A stretch of DNA of 64,000 bases, taken from contig CALOCZ010000034.1 of NCBI GenBank assembly GCA_942491935.1, positions 62,001 through 126,000 of the forward strand, given 5' to 3'. Both the position numbers and the translations under genes were made by a program. Positions 37,717 to 47,644 of this stretch are shown here, one piece after another. The number at the start of each line of letters is the position of its first letter. The stretch's first letter is position 1. This stretch comes from JAGTVG01 sp942491935. Lineage in GTDB: Bacteria > Bacteroidota > Bacteroidia > Cytophagales > Cyclobacteriaceae. Under the pieces are notes generated by a model. It was not told the DNA's origin. It was given only the letters and a program-made list of their open reading frames with translations, and did not search any database.

Positions 37717-38049
37717 AGGTGATCAGATCGAAGGTTTAGCCAAGATAAAAAAATTAATCGTATTATATCAAATACAAATAGAACTTTATTTTAGCCTGTT
37801 TTTTGGGAATTTGCGAAGTTTTCGGCTGTTTTTTTGAAAATTTGTTAATTTATTAATTTAAGTAAGGTTGGTTAAAATTCTTTGTATCAATGAATTAAAA
37901 CAAAACGATGAAAAGTCTATAATAAATGAGGGACGAAAATATTTCTCAAGAAAAAACTTCGCAAAATTTTATAAAATAGTCTCGAATGCTAATAAAAAAA
38001 TAAATTTCACGGGAATTCAATATTATTAAGAAACAGTTCCCGCAATAAA
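37717..38049. other. AT-rich intergenic stretch between OmpA paralogues
   Basis: Very AT-rich, no ORF. It contains two similar stretches of the form TTTTTTGGGAATTTGCGAAG and TTTTTTTGAAAATTTG (near 37798-37850) and two AACTTCGCAAAATTT-like words, but no T-run hairpin. Probably holds the promoter of paralogue 1 and the end of the broken paralogue. Confidence 0.4.
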
Positions 38050-40123
38050 TTATCTTGTGAAATTATATTCAACGCGCCGATTCATCCTAAGGTCTTTTAT
38101 AGTCTTTCCTTCTATTATCGGCATTTGTTCACCAAATCCCAATACCCTAATTCGTCGAATATCAACACCTTTATTGACCATATAATCCCTGACTGAGAGT
38201 CCTCGGCTCAACGACAATTTGAAGTTATATTTTTCATTACCAATTTGATCAGTAAAACCGGCTAATTCTACCATAATATCTGGAAACTTCTCCATATATT
38301 TAACAATAAAGTCAATTACAGGATATGATTCTTCATCAATCTTATCAGAATCAAATGGGAATGTGATTTCATAGGCATCATCACCCATAATTGTCTCAGT
38401 CTCATATATTGGCACTATACGCTCTACTTGTTCTTCTTCTGTTTCAGCAATTATTTCATCAGGAACTAAAAGTCCCATTTGAATATCATGATCATAAGTG
38501 TATTCATTATTCCTGTTTTCTAATGCAAGAATTGTTACATAAGGTTCATAACCTTCTTTCTCACTAATTAGTTTAAATTCATTTCCGGAAGGTACTATGA
38601 TTTCATAGGAACCAGATGCCTCATTTGAAATTGTCGTACTATACAATCTTTCTTCCGGAAGAATTAACATGGATATTACCGAATTAATAGGCTGACCTGT
38701 CCCTCTATTGAGCACACTCCCACGAATAGCAACAAGAGAAGTTTTCTCCAGGAATTTCGGACGCTCGATCTGAATAATACCATATGTACTATCAGCATCC
38801 ATCCTGGTAAAAAACGCATATTCATCATTATCATCAAAGAAAAAATAGCTTTCATCTGCTTTTGTATTTACATCTCCTCCAACATTCTCAGGAGTAGTCC
38901 AGTTGTTCCAGGAATCGCCTATCCTTGTAATGCGGTATATATCACTTCCCCCAAAACCAGGATATCCGTTTGATGCGAAATAAAGAGCCCTTTCACTTTC
39001 AGAGTAATAAGGTGCATATTCATCCAGAGTAGTATTTATATTTCCACCCATATTCTCAGGTTCGGACTACCGATTGCCATTTTCACGTCTGATTATATAA
39101 AGGTTCCTATCACCTTCGGTATCATATCTCAGTGTAGAGAGGATAATAATAGAATCAATCGGTACTATGGAATAATCGGCATCGAACGAGGCAATTCGAC
39201 TGTTTTTTATTTTTAACTCCTCGATTCCTCCCCATTCCTCTCCAGCCTTTGTGGTTAATATCACATTCTTAGCTGGAATATTGGATTTGCCTGATATGTT
39301 TCCCAAAAGAAGTGTCGGTTGACCATTTCCAAATATCACATCATTTGTGCTGTTATACCCAATATCATTGACCCCTTCCCCGAGTGATACCCCGGGTTGA
39401 AACTGGCCACTGTTTTCATCATATTGTGATTGCCAGATGTCTCCAGAATCTTCAACTCCGCCAACATTTTGCGGACTATATCCCCTCGTAAAGTACAATG
39501 TATTCAGGGATTTTATATACATAGGTCGGGAATCTGGAGGCAGTTTCTTCAGCTCAAGGGATAAAAATTGATTTTTCAAAACCAGGATTTCTTCTAAATG
39601 CTATATCTTTTGTGGCTACAATTGGGATAGTAGTTCCACTAATTCCTATTGCATCGATGCCATTATATCCCGGCACCTTACTGCCATCAATTACTATTTT
39701 TACAGCACTAACGGCGTAATCAGTTTCAGAAAGGTAAATATTTAAAATTCTTCCTTCTACATTCAAAGGTCGTGGCATAAATGTATTCAATAAATACTCC
39801 TTATCATTTTCATCATATAAAAATACTTGCAGTAATGATCCTGGATTAAATGATTCACCAATGGCTATTTGTCGCACCTTCATAGATTGATCATATCCAA
39901 CCTTCACGAATGATATTCTATCGGGTCGGGATGGAAGCCATGCATTTGGATTATCACCAAATTCCGGAAGCACATTTGGTTTACCAAGTACCTGTGTTGC
40001 AGAATATTGATATTCAGACATTTGTGAGGAAAAATCGAGGATCTTTGAAGCCCATTGGACCTCCTGAGCGGCAATACTACACCCCCAAAGCATTATTGCT
40101 AAGGCAAATGAAAAATGTTTCAT
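38050..40123 (-). pseudogene. OmpA-family PD40 paralogue 2, decayed
   Basis: Clearly homologous to the intact paralogue 3 over its full length. Start MKHFSFALAIMLWG... at 40123. It reads normally to 39554 (QEVQWASKILDFSSQMSEYQYSATQVLGKPN), then a one-base insertion in a T-run near 39571-39577 shifts the frame (paralogue 3 reads NQYLSLGAEE there), a nearby -1/+1 pair alters seven residues, and TGG has become TAG at 39067-39069 (paralogue 3 has W in NQWSEP). The rest (38050-39051) keeps PD40, CRD and OmpA domains. The nonsense codon is a base substitution, not a homopolymer slip, so decay looks real. Confidence 0.85.
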
Positions 40124-40180
40124 TGAAGAATCAGGTTGGTTAACTACATCAATTTAAAAAACTTAATGGCACTAATGCAA

Positions 40181-40250
40181 ACCCTATAGAAAGAATTCTT
40201 ATTACAACCATACAATTCATTTGCAATCCCTCATTGTTTTCACTCGAAAA
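40181..40250 (-). repeat. Remnant of the small ompA gene 3' end
   Basis: On the minus strand this codes QMNCMVVIRILSI-like residues, matching QMNRRVEIRILSI at the end of the small OmpA gene at 42497. The match continues into the region upstream of paralogue 2 and stops near 40250. It marks one end of the tandem duplication that produced paralogue 2. Confidence 0.8.
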
Positions 40251-40329
40251 AAAATTCGCAAATGATCAGGATAGGAAGTTCTACCAAACTTCCCGTTCAA
40301 CGCTTATACATAGTTTCTTCTGACCTTCT

Positions 40330-42438
40330 CTATTTGGTGAAATTATATTCAACGCGGCGGTTCATTCTAAGGTCTTTTTCATCATCCACACCATATTCCG
40401 CTGTCATTCTTTCCCCAAATCCCAGAACATCAATCCGGCTCGATTTAATCCCTTTGTCAACCATATATTTCTTAACAGCTGAGGCTCTTTTAAGCGCTAG
40501 CTCATTATTGTATTTTTCATCACCAATATGGTCAGTGAAGCCAGCTAATTCTATATCAATTTCGGAGTTTTTCTCCAGGAATTCTATGAGCAAGTCAATA
40601 ACTGGAATTGACTCTTCTGTGATCTTATCCGAGTTGAAGTCAAAGGTGATATCGTAAGCATCACTTGCAGTCCTTTCGGTATCAGCTATCGGGGTGACCG
40701 GTTCCGCTTCAGGGCCTGGTCTGACCTCAGGTTTTTCCGGTGGCTCATCAGTTGCTGCAATAACCACATCAGGAACGAGAACAGCCATCCCCATGTCAAT
40801 ATCAAAATTATATGTATAAGGGGCATTTCTGTTTTCAAGAGATAGAGAAGCTTCATAAACTTCAAATCCTTCTTTCTCACTTATCAATATAAATTCGTTT
40901 CCGGAAGGTACCATAATTTCATATGCTCCTGTCGTCTGATCAGATATGGTCATTCCATATGTCCTCTCTTCAGGTAAAATCAATACGGATATAACCGAAT
41001 TGACCGGGCGGCTGGTTTCCTTATTAAGTACATTTCCCTGTAATGTAACCAAAGGTGTTTTCTCAAGGAAGACTGGTCTTTGAACGCGGATAATACCAAA
41101 AGTACTGTCTACATTCATCCTGGAGAAAAAAGCGTACTCATCTGTATCATCAAAGAAAAAATAATTTTCATCAGTTTCTGTATTGATGTCGCCCCCCAGA
41201 TTTTCAGGAGTGGTCCAGTTTTCCCAGGAATCACCTATCCTTGTAATACGGTATATATCGCTTCCCCCAAAACCAGGATATCCGTTCGATGCAAAATAAA
41301 GAGACCTTTCACTTTCAGAATAATAAGGTGCATATTCATCCAGAGTAGTATTTATATTTCCACCCAAATTCTTTGGCTCAGACCACTGATTGCCTTTTTC
41401 ACGTTTGACCAGGTATAGGTCCCTTTCGCCTTCAGTATCATACCGCAAGGTAGAGAGGATAATAATAGAATCATTTGGTACTATGGTATAATCTGCATCG
41501 ATCGAGGCAAGTCGGCTGTTTTTTATTTTCAGAACCTCGATTTGCCCCCATTCACCATCAGTCATTGTAGTTAATACCACATTTTTAGCCACTGTGGTGG
41601 ACTTACCGGATATGTTTCCCATTAGAAGTGAAAGTTGACCATCTCCAAATATCACATCATTTGTGCTATTATATCCAATATCATTGATCCCTTCTCCAAG
41701 TGATACCCCGGCTTGAAAACGGCCACTGTTTTCATCATATACCGATTGCCAGACATCACCGGCATCGTCAACTCCACCAATGTTCTGCGGGCTATACCCC
41801 CTTGTAAAGTACATGGTATTCAGGGATTTTATATAGACAGGTCGTGAATCTGAGACAGTTTCTTCAGCTCCAAGGGATAAATATTGGTTTTCCAAACCAG
41901 GATTTCTACGAAAAGCAATATCTGTTTCAGCAACTATTGGGATAGTAGATCCGGAAATCCCAATTGCATCAATGCCATTATATCCCGGCACATTGCTGCC
42001 TTCAAGTACAATTTTAACTGCATTTACTGCATATTCAGTTTCAGAAAGATAGATATTGAGCAATCTTCCCTCTACATTAAGTGACCTTGGGATAAATGTA
42101 TTAAGAAGATATTCCCGATTATTTTCATCGTATAAAAACACCTGATATAATGCGCCAGGATTAAAAGACTCTCCAATTGCAATTTGACGCACATGCATGG
42201 GCTGATCAAATCCCACTTTTATAAATGAAGTTCTGTCCGGTCTTGATGGAAGCCAGGCATTGGGATTGTCGCCAAATTCAGGAAGCACATTGGGTTTGCC
42301 GAGCACCTGGGTGGCAGAATATTGATATTCCGATAATTGGGTAGAAAAATCTAATACCTTAGAGGCCCATTGGACTTCCTGGGCCAGGGCAAAACACCCC
42401 ATCAGCATCAGTGTGGATGCCAATAAAAATCGCTTCAT
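40330..42438 (-). CDS. OmpA-family protein with PD40 propeller (paralogue 3)
   Basis: Complete 702-residue protein: signal peptide (1-19), shared N-terminal domain (EVQWASKVLDFSTQLSEYQYSATQVLGKPNV...), PD40 repeats (about 190-430, with ERSLYFASNGYPGFGGSDIYRI), CRD-like domain (about 440-530, LQGNVLNKETSRPVNSVISVL), a short proline-rich linker (EPPEKPEVRPGPEAEPV), and an OmpA domain ending RRVEYNFTK. It is the intact twin of the pseudogene downstream, with near-identical N-terminal domains. Likely an outer membrane or periplasmic protein bound to peptidoglycan; function unknown. Confidence 0.88.
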   Translation of the reverse strand: MKRFLLASTLMLMGCFALAQEVQWASKVLDFSTQLSEYQYSATQVLGKPNVLPEFGDNPNAWLPSRPDRTSFIKVGFDQPMHVRQIAIGESFNPGALYQVFLYDENNREYLLNTFIPRSLNVEGRLLNIYLSETEYAVNAVKIVLEGSNVPGYNGIDAIGISGSTIPIVAETDIAFRRNPGLENQYLSLGAEETVSDSRPVYIKSLNTMYFTRGYSPQNIGGVDDAGDVWQSVYDENSGRFQAGVSLGEGINDIGYNSTNDVIFGDGQLSLLMGNISGKSTTVAKNVVLTTMTDGEWGQIEVLKIKNSRLASIDADYTIVPNDSIIILSTLRYDTEGERDLYLVKREKGNQWSEPKNLGGNINTTLDEYAPYYSESERSLYFASNGYPGFGGSDIYRITRIGDSWENWTTPENLGGDINTETDENYFFFDDTDEYAFFSRMNVDSTFGIIRVQRPVFLEKTPLVTLQGNVLNKETSRPVNSVISVLILPEERTYGMTISDQTTGAYEIMVPSGNEFILISEKEGFEVYEASLSLENRNAPYTYNFDIDMGMAVLVPDVVIAATDEPPEKPEVRPGPEAEPVTPIADTERTASDAYDITFDFNSDKITEESIPVIDLLIEFLEKNSEIDIELAGFTDHIGDEKYNNELALKRASAVKKYMVDKGIKSSRIDVLGFGERMTAEYGVDDEKDLRMNRRVEYNFTK

Positions 42439-42496
42439 TTAGGAATCAGGTTGGTTAACTGCGGCAATTTAAAAAACTTAAGGGTACTAATGCAAA

Positions 42497-43198
42497 TCAG
42501 ATGGAAAGAATTCTGATTTCAACCCTTCTATTCATTTGCCTTGATTCCTCATTGTTTTCACTGGAAATGGGCTTACTACCCCCAAAAGCGGCAGTTTTTA
42601 CTCTTTTATGATGAATACCCTGGTTGACCAAATACTTCTTGATTTCAAGGACCCGGTTCTCGGAAAGTTCCATATTGGCTCGCCTTCCCCCTTGCCGGTC
42701 GGTATGCCCTTCAAGCCGTATTTTCATGTCTGGATACTGGTTCAGCAACATCACTAGCTCCGAAATTTCCTGTTGGGATTGGTCAAGAATCTGATAATCA
42801 CCCTGGGCAAAGTAAATATTGTACAATCTTAATAATTGCCCTGGTTTAACAGACAGTAGCTCAAAATTCAAGCCACTCTGATTACCGGCAATGAATACCG
42901 TGTCAATCTCTGGTTTATAATTGTTGGAGGTTACTTCAACAACATACTTCTGGTCACTTCGGATTGTAACTTCATATGTTCCGTTATCTGTTCCTGAATT
43001 TATTATATATACATCAGAAGCATCCGGAACACTTTCCAATACCAGGGTAGCATTGATGGGTTCTCTGGTCAATGCATCTATGATGGTCCCTTGTATTTTA
43101 TAGTCCTTATAAAGCGGATATCCAGTCTGACCAAATACATTAAAAGTCATGGTCAGGAATACCAGCAAAATGATTACTGGTAATCTTACAGGTTTCAT
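42497..43198 (-). CDS. Small OmpA-family protein with CRD-like domain
   Basis: A 233-residue exported protein: signal peptide (about 1-23), a carboxypeptidase-regulatory-like beta domain (about 32-115, KIQGTIIDALTREPINATLVL), and an OmpA domain (about 125-233, FAQGDYQILDQSQQEISELV, HTDRQGG, RVKTAAFGGSKPI, MNRRVEIRIL). It lacks the PD40 and N-terminal domains of the neighbouring paralogues. It lies 58 bases upstream of paralogue 3 and may be cotranscribed with it. Its 3' end was caught up in the duplication that made paralogue 2. Confidence 0.85.
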   Translation of the reverse strand: MKPVRLPVIILLVFLTMTFNVFGQTGYPLYKDYKIQGTIIDALTREPINATLVLESVPDASDVYIINSGTDNGTYEVTIRSDQKYVVEVTSNNYKPEIDTVFIAGNQSGLNFELLSVKPGQLLRLYNIYFAQGDYQILDQSQQEISELVMLLNQYPDMKIRLEGHTDRQGGRRANMELSENRVLEIKKYLVNQGIHHKRVKTAAFGGSKPISSENNEESRQMNRRVEIRILSI

Positions 43199-43247
43199 TT
43201 ATTATTTATGAGTTTCCTTATAAAGAAACGCTCAAGTTTGATTTCAA

Positions 43248-44562
43248 TTACATAAATTGATTCAAAATATTTTCATATAACTCCTGCTTTCCGCTTGTCA
43301 ACCCAGGCTCACCCAGTTCACCTGCTATCCTCTGCAGGTCTTCCAATTTCAGCTTACCTGCTTCAAAATCCGCCCCGTTTCCTGAATCATATGAAGCATA
43401 TCGCTCTTTTCTTAATTTCCTGTAATCAGAACTTTCAAGAATCGCATCAGCGACAAGCATTGCTTTGGAAAACACATCCATGCCCCCAATATGTGCATGA
43501 AACATGTCTTCCAGATCCGTAGAGTTCCTTCTTGTTTTAGCATCAAAATTTATGCCACCCCCTTTAAATCCACCAGCTTCCAGTATAACAAGCATGGCTT
43601 CTGTTAATTCATATACATTATTCGGAAACTGATCTGTATCCCATCCATTTTGATAATCTCCCCTGTTCGCATCGATGCTTCCAAGTAGTCCTTCATTGGC
43701 CGCAACCTGCAGCTCATGTTGGAAGGTATGCCCGGCTAATGTGGCATGATTTACCTCTATATTCAATTTAAAATCATCAAGCAGGTTATATTTTCTTAAG
43801 AATCCAACAACAGTGGCTACATCATAATCATATTGGTGCTTCGTTGGTTCCATTGGTTTTGGTTCAATGAAAAAGTTACCCTTAAATCCCTGTTTACGCG
43901 CATAATCTCTCGCCATATGAAAAAATCGGGCGATATGATCCTGCTCTCTACCCATATCTGTGTTCAGTAAACTCATATAACCTTCTCGTCCTCCCCAGAA
44001 AACATAATTCTCCCCACCAAGTTCAATAGTGGCATCTAAAGCATTCTTTAATTGTGCTCCTGCATAAGCTAAGACAGAAAAATCGGGATTTGAAGCTGCT
44101 CCATTCATATAACGTGGATTTGAGAACAGGTTTGAAGTTCCCCATAGCAATTTTACCCCCGTTTCCGCCTGTTTTTGTTTGGCATAATCTATTATAGTCT
44201 GTAGCCGCTTCCCGGATTCAGATAAAGAAGCCCCTTCATCGATCAGGTCAAAATCATGGAAACAATAGTAAGGGGCCCCAATTTTGGTTATAAATTCAAA
44301 GGCAGCATCCATTTTATCTTTAGCCCGGATAACAGGATCACCATTGGCATCCCAAGGAAATACTTTTGTGCCCGGCCCGAATGGATCATTGCCGGTGCCA
44401 CAGAATGAATGCCAATAGGCAATGGCAAATCTGAAATGGTCTTTCATCTTTTTTTCCTGCAACCAACTTCTCAGGGTCATAATATTTAAATGCCAGTGGG
44501 TTATCAGATTTTTTCCCTTCAAATGCTATTTTATCTACTCCTTTGAAATACGTATTACTCAT
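43248..44562 (-). CDS. xylA: Xylose isomerase, one-base frameshift near the N-terminus
   Basis: Converts xylose to xylulose. The true start is ATG at 44562 (MSNTYFKGVDKIAFEG), overlapping the xylB stop as ATGA. After about 38 codons, a run of seven A (GGAAAAAAAGATG, near 44451-44460) shifts the frame by one; six A would restore LVAGKKMKDHFRFAIAYWHSFCGTGNDPFGPG. Downstream all family blocks are present: HDFDLID, GGREGYMSLLNTD, EPKPMEPTKHQYD, NVEVNHATLAGHTF, GSIDANRGDYQNGWDTDQFP. Length about 437 residues, as normal. Probably a sequencing slip, though A-runs also permit slippage. Works with xylB. Confidence 0.93.
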
Positions 44563-46046
44563 AATATTTTTTGATTTAATATATTTAACCACTCTAGATA
44601 TTTTTCTTCATATTGATTTATTAATTTTTGATCCGGTTCATAACGCTGTTTTACCTCCAGGCCCTGAAAAGCCTCATCGAAATCTTTGTATAATCCTGAT
44701 CCAACACCAGCAGCCCGTGCCGCACCCTGACTTCCGTCAGTATTATACAATTCTACAACAACATTATTGGTATTTACAAAACCTTCCCTGAATATAGGAC
44801 TTAAGAACATGTTGGCTTCACCAGCCCTGACTATATTCATCTTCATCCCCATATCTTTCATTACGTCAAAGCCAAACCGAAGCGCAAAAACTATCCCTTC
44901 CTGGGCAGATCTGAGCATATGACCTCTGGTATGCCTGTTGAAATTCAGCCCGTAGATACTGCCTCCAATGTCTTTATTCCCAAGAACACGTTCAGCGCCA
45001 TTGCCGAACGGGAAAGTATATAATCCGTCAGATCCAATGGCGATATCAGATGCCAGTTTGTTCATTTCAGGATAATCATCGTCTCCTGTATTATGCTTAA
45101 GCCAACTATTCTGTATGCCTGTCCCGTTGATGCACAATAGGACACCATACTTTGGGCTTTCTGCGTTATGGTTCACATGAACAAATGTATTGACCCTCGA
45201 TTTAGGATCATAATTCGCTTCTTCGATGATTCCATATACGACGCCTGATGTTCCGGCTGTGGCCGCTATCTCTCCAGCATTTAACACATTTAATGAAAAG
45301 GCATTATTCGGCTGATCACCTGCCCGGTACGCAACGGGTATTCCTTCGGTAAGACCTAATTCTCGTGCTGCAGAGGATGACATTCTACCCTGAACTGAAA
45401 ATGTGGATGCCAATTCCGGCACATGGTCTTTGTTAAGGCCATACTGGTCCATAACCAGAGATGACAATCCTTTTTCCTTAAAATCCCATAATATCCCCTC
45501 AGATAGCCCGGAGGCAGTCGTCCTGATATCACCAGTTAGTTTCATGGCAATATAATCGCCCGGCAACATGAATTTGTATACCTTATCGTAAATTTCTGGT
45601 TCATTATCTTTTACCCACTTAAGTTTGGACGCTGTAAAATTCCCCGGCGAATTCAGCATATGTCCCAAACACAAATCTTCTCCTATGGATTCAAAAGCCC
45701 GATCCCCTATTTCAACTGCACGGCTATCGCACCAGATAATAGAGGGTCTCAACACATTGGTATTCTTGTCAATTAGAACAAGACCATGCATCTGGTAGGA
45801 TATACCAATGGCCCCGATATCACCAGGATCAATTTTCACATTAGATTTGATCTTACTTATTGCCTGTTTGATGTGATACCACCAGGTTTCCGGATCCTGT
45901 TCCGCCCATCCAGGATAATCGCTCCGGATCTCCATCTCTTTTTCAGGCGAAATTGCAGAGACAACAACCTTTCCTGTTTCAATTTCCAGCAAGGAAGCCT
46001 TAATGGAGGAACTGCCAATATCCAATCCTAATAAAAAAGTCGACAT
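44559..46046 (-). CDS. xylB: Xylulokinase, FGGY family
   Basis: Phosphorylates D-xylulose with ATP. The open frame starts at 46073, but ATG at 46046 (MSTFLLGLDIGSSSIKASL) gives the conserved phosphate-1 motif directly and is preferred. About 495 residues. Visible: GLDIGSSSIKA, AISPEKEM..YPGWAEQDPETWW, GIGISYQMHGLVLID-type stretch, IIWCDSRA, AYRAGDQPNNAFSLNVLNAGEIAATAGTSGVVYG, and the FGGY signature VRAGEANMFLSPIFREGFVNT..GAARAAGVG. Its stop overlaps the xylA start, so the two are translationally coupled. Confidence 0.93.
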   Translation of the reverse strand: MSTFLLGLDIGSSSIKASLLEIETGKVVVSAISPEKEMEIRSDYPGWAEQDPETWWYHIKQAISKIKSNVKIDPGDIGAIGISYQMHGLVLIDKNTNVLRPSIIWCDSRAVEIGDRAFESIGEDLCLGHMLNSPGNFTASKLKWVKDNEPEIYDKVYKFMLPGDYIAMKLTGDIRTTASGLSEGILWDFKEKGLSSLVMDQYGLNKDHVPELASTFSVQGRMSSSAARELGLTEGIPVAYRAGDQPNNAFSLNVLNAGEIAATAGTSGVVYGIIEEANYDPKSRVNTFVHVNHNAESPKYGVLLCINGTGIQNSWLKHNTGDDDYPEMNKLASDIAIGSDGLYTFPFGNGAERVLGNKDIGGSIYGLNFNRHTRGHMLRSAQEGIVFALRFGFDVMKDMGMKMNIVRAGEANMFLSPIFREGFVNTNNVVVELYNTDGSQGAARAAGVGSGLYKDFDEAFQGLEVKQRYEPDQKLINQYEEKYLEWLNILNQKIL

Positions 46047-46122
46047 CTGTATAAATAAAGTTTTAACGGGCACTAAAAATAAAAAATATTAGGCATAATT
46101 TCAGGTTTCCACGCCAATTAAA

Positions 46123-46614
46123 TCAGCATCTGGCGAATTTCTGGAAACTATAATCGTAAGGGTTCAGATTATCACTTTCATGGAAGTCTTCACTGATCAT
46201 CTTCCATTGATTTTTATCAATCTCAGGGAAAAAAGTATCCCCTTGGGTAATTGTGTGGATAAGGGTAAGATATATATAGTTTGCGATACTAAGGGATTGC
46301 CTGAAAACCTCTCCACCGCCAATTATGAAGATATTTGGTTCATCTGCCAATATGCTTAGAGCTTCTCCGAGGCTTTCAGCCTTAATGCAATTCGAATGTA
46401 GACGATCAGTTGTATGGTGTGTAAGAATTACGGATAGCTTATCAGATAAAAGTTGATCTTCAGAAAGATAACTTTTCCGTCCCATAATAAATGGACAGCC
46501 CTTTGTGATCTTTTTAAAATGAGCATGGTCGGCAGGCATCGTCCAGGGCAACTTATTGGCCCTGCCAATCACCCTGTTTTCTGACATAGCGGCTATAAGT
46601 GAAATTTTCTGCAT
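46123..46614 (-). CDS. folA: Dihydrofolate reductase
   Basis: NADPH-dependent reduction of dihydrofolate. A 163-residue DHFR with ISLIAAMSENRVIGRANKLPWTMPADHAHFKK (4-35); the Asp in the PADH stretch matches the catalytic Asp27 position of E. coli DHFR. GRKSY and IIGGGEVFRQSL near 98-108 bind the cofactor. Complete. It is just upstream of xylB on the same strand but 49 bases apart and after the tsf terminator, so it likely has its own promoter. No thyA is next to it. Confidence 0.93.
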   Translation of the reverse strand: MQKISLIAAMSENRVIGRANKLPWTMPADHAHFKKITKGCPFIMGRKSYLSEDQLLSDKLSVILTHHTTDRLHSNCIKAESLGEALSILADEPNIFIIGGGEVFRQSLSIANYIYLTLIHTITQGDTFFPEIDKNQWKMISEDFHESDNLNPYDYSFQKFARC

Positions 46615-46653
46615 TCCTGTAAACTAAAACACATTCTTCAATTTTACAAGAAC

Positions 46654-46715
46654 AAAAAAATCCCGCCTACCTGCTGTAGTCAGGCCTGTCTGCGACAGGC
46701 AGGTCGTTGGCGGGA
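46654..46715 (-). terminator. Terminator of the rplM-rpsI-rpsB-tsf operon
   Basis: On the minus strand TCCCGCC (46715-46709) pairs with GGCGGGA (46667-46661), with a nested CCTGTC-TGC-GACAGG hairpin inside, followed by a run of seven T. A strong rho-independent terminator 7 bases after the tsf stop. Confidence 0.9.
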
Positions 46716-46721
46716 CAATAA

Positions 46722-47552
46722 TTATCCTATTACAATACGTTTAAAGGACGTTACAGTCAGTCCTTTATTTATGCTATCAAGATACTTAGCAATTGTTTGT
46801 GAATTGTCTTTTACGAACTGCTGATTCAATAGAGTATTTTCTTTATAGAACTTATTCAATTTACCAAGTGCGATTTTTTCAACCAGATTTTCGGGTTTAC
46901 CTTCAGCCCTGGCCTGTTCTTTTCCTATTTCTACCTCTTTATCGACAACATCCTGAGGGACATCATCCTTATCTACAGCTACGGGGCTCATTGCTGCAAT
47001 TTGCATTGCTACGTCTTTCCCTGCATCACTGACATCAGTCCCATTTACTCCTTTTAAAGCAACCATTACACCAAGTTTATTATTGGCATGAATATAAGAG
47101 ATCACTTTTTCGCCAGCAAGTTCCTCACAGGCTGAGACTTCCAGTTTCTCACCTATTTTACCCATCAGTTCTTCGATCTTCTGAGCAACGCTCAAGTCTC
47201 CTGTTTTAATAGCCATCAGTTCTTCAATGCTCGATGGGCTGTTTTCAGCGGCAACCTCGACTATGGTTTGTCCTAATGTTTTGAATTCATTATTCTTGGC
47301 CACAAAATCAGTTTCGCAATTTAATGCGATCAGAAAACATTTTGAATCGTTATCAACAGACTTTATAAAGATCGATCCTTCAGAAGCTTTTTTACCAGCT
47401 CGTGAAGCAGAAATTTTCTGTCCTTTTTTCCTTAAGATCTCAACGGCTTTATCAAAGTCTCCGTTTGCTTCTGTAAGTGCCTTTTTGCAATCCATCATTC
47501 CGGCACCTGTCATTTTTCGAAGTTTATTTACGTCTTGTGCTGTTATTGCCAT
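46722..47552 (-). CDS. tsf: Elongation factor Ts
   Basis: EF-Ts recycles EF-Tu-GDP. A 276-residue form, with UBA-type N-terminal DVNKLRKMTGAGMMDCKKALTEANGDFDKAVEILRKKG (8-45), then the core and a dimerisation-type C-terminus ending AKYLDSINKGLTVTSFKRIVIG. It is the last gene of the rplM-rpsI-rpsB-tsf transcript and is followed by a strong terminator. Complete. Confidence 0.97.
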   Translation of the reverse strand: MAITAQDVNKLRKMTGAGMMDCKKALTEANGDFDKAVEILRKKGQKISASRAGKKASEGSIFIKSVDNDSKCFLIALNCETDFVAKNNEFKTLGQTIVEVAAENSPSSIEELMAIKTGDLSVAQKIEELMGKIGEKLEVSACEELAGEKVISYIHANNKLGVMVALKGVNGTDVSDAGKDVAMQIAAMSPVAVDKDDVPQDVVDKEVEIGKEQARAEGKPENLVEKIALGKLNKFYKENTLLNQQFVKDNSQTIAKYLDSINKGLTVTSFKRIVIG

Positions 47553-47644
47553 CTTTTTATGTTGTTTTTAGCATGTACAAAAAAATTGAACACTGATATA
47601 TTTCAATGTTCAATTTAATTTTATATCAGATAATATACTTTTTT

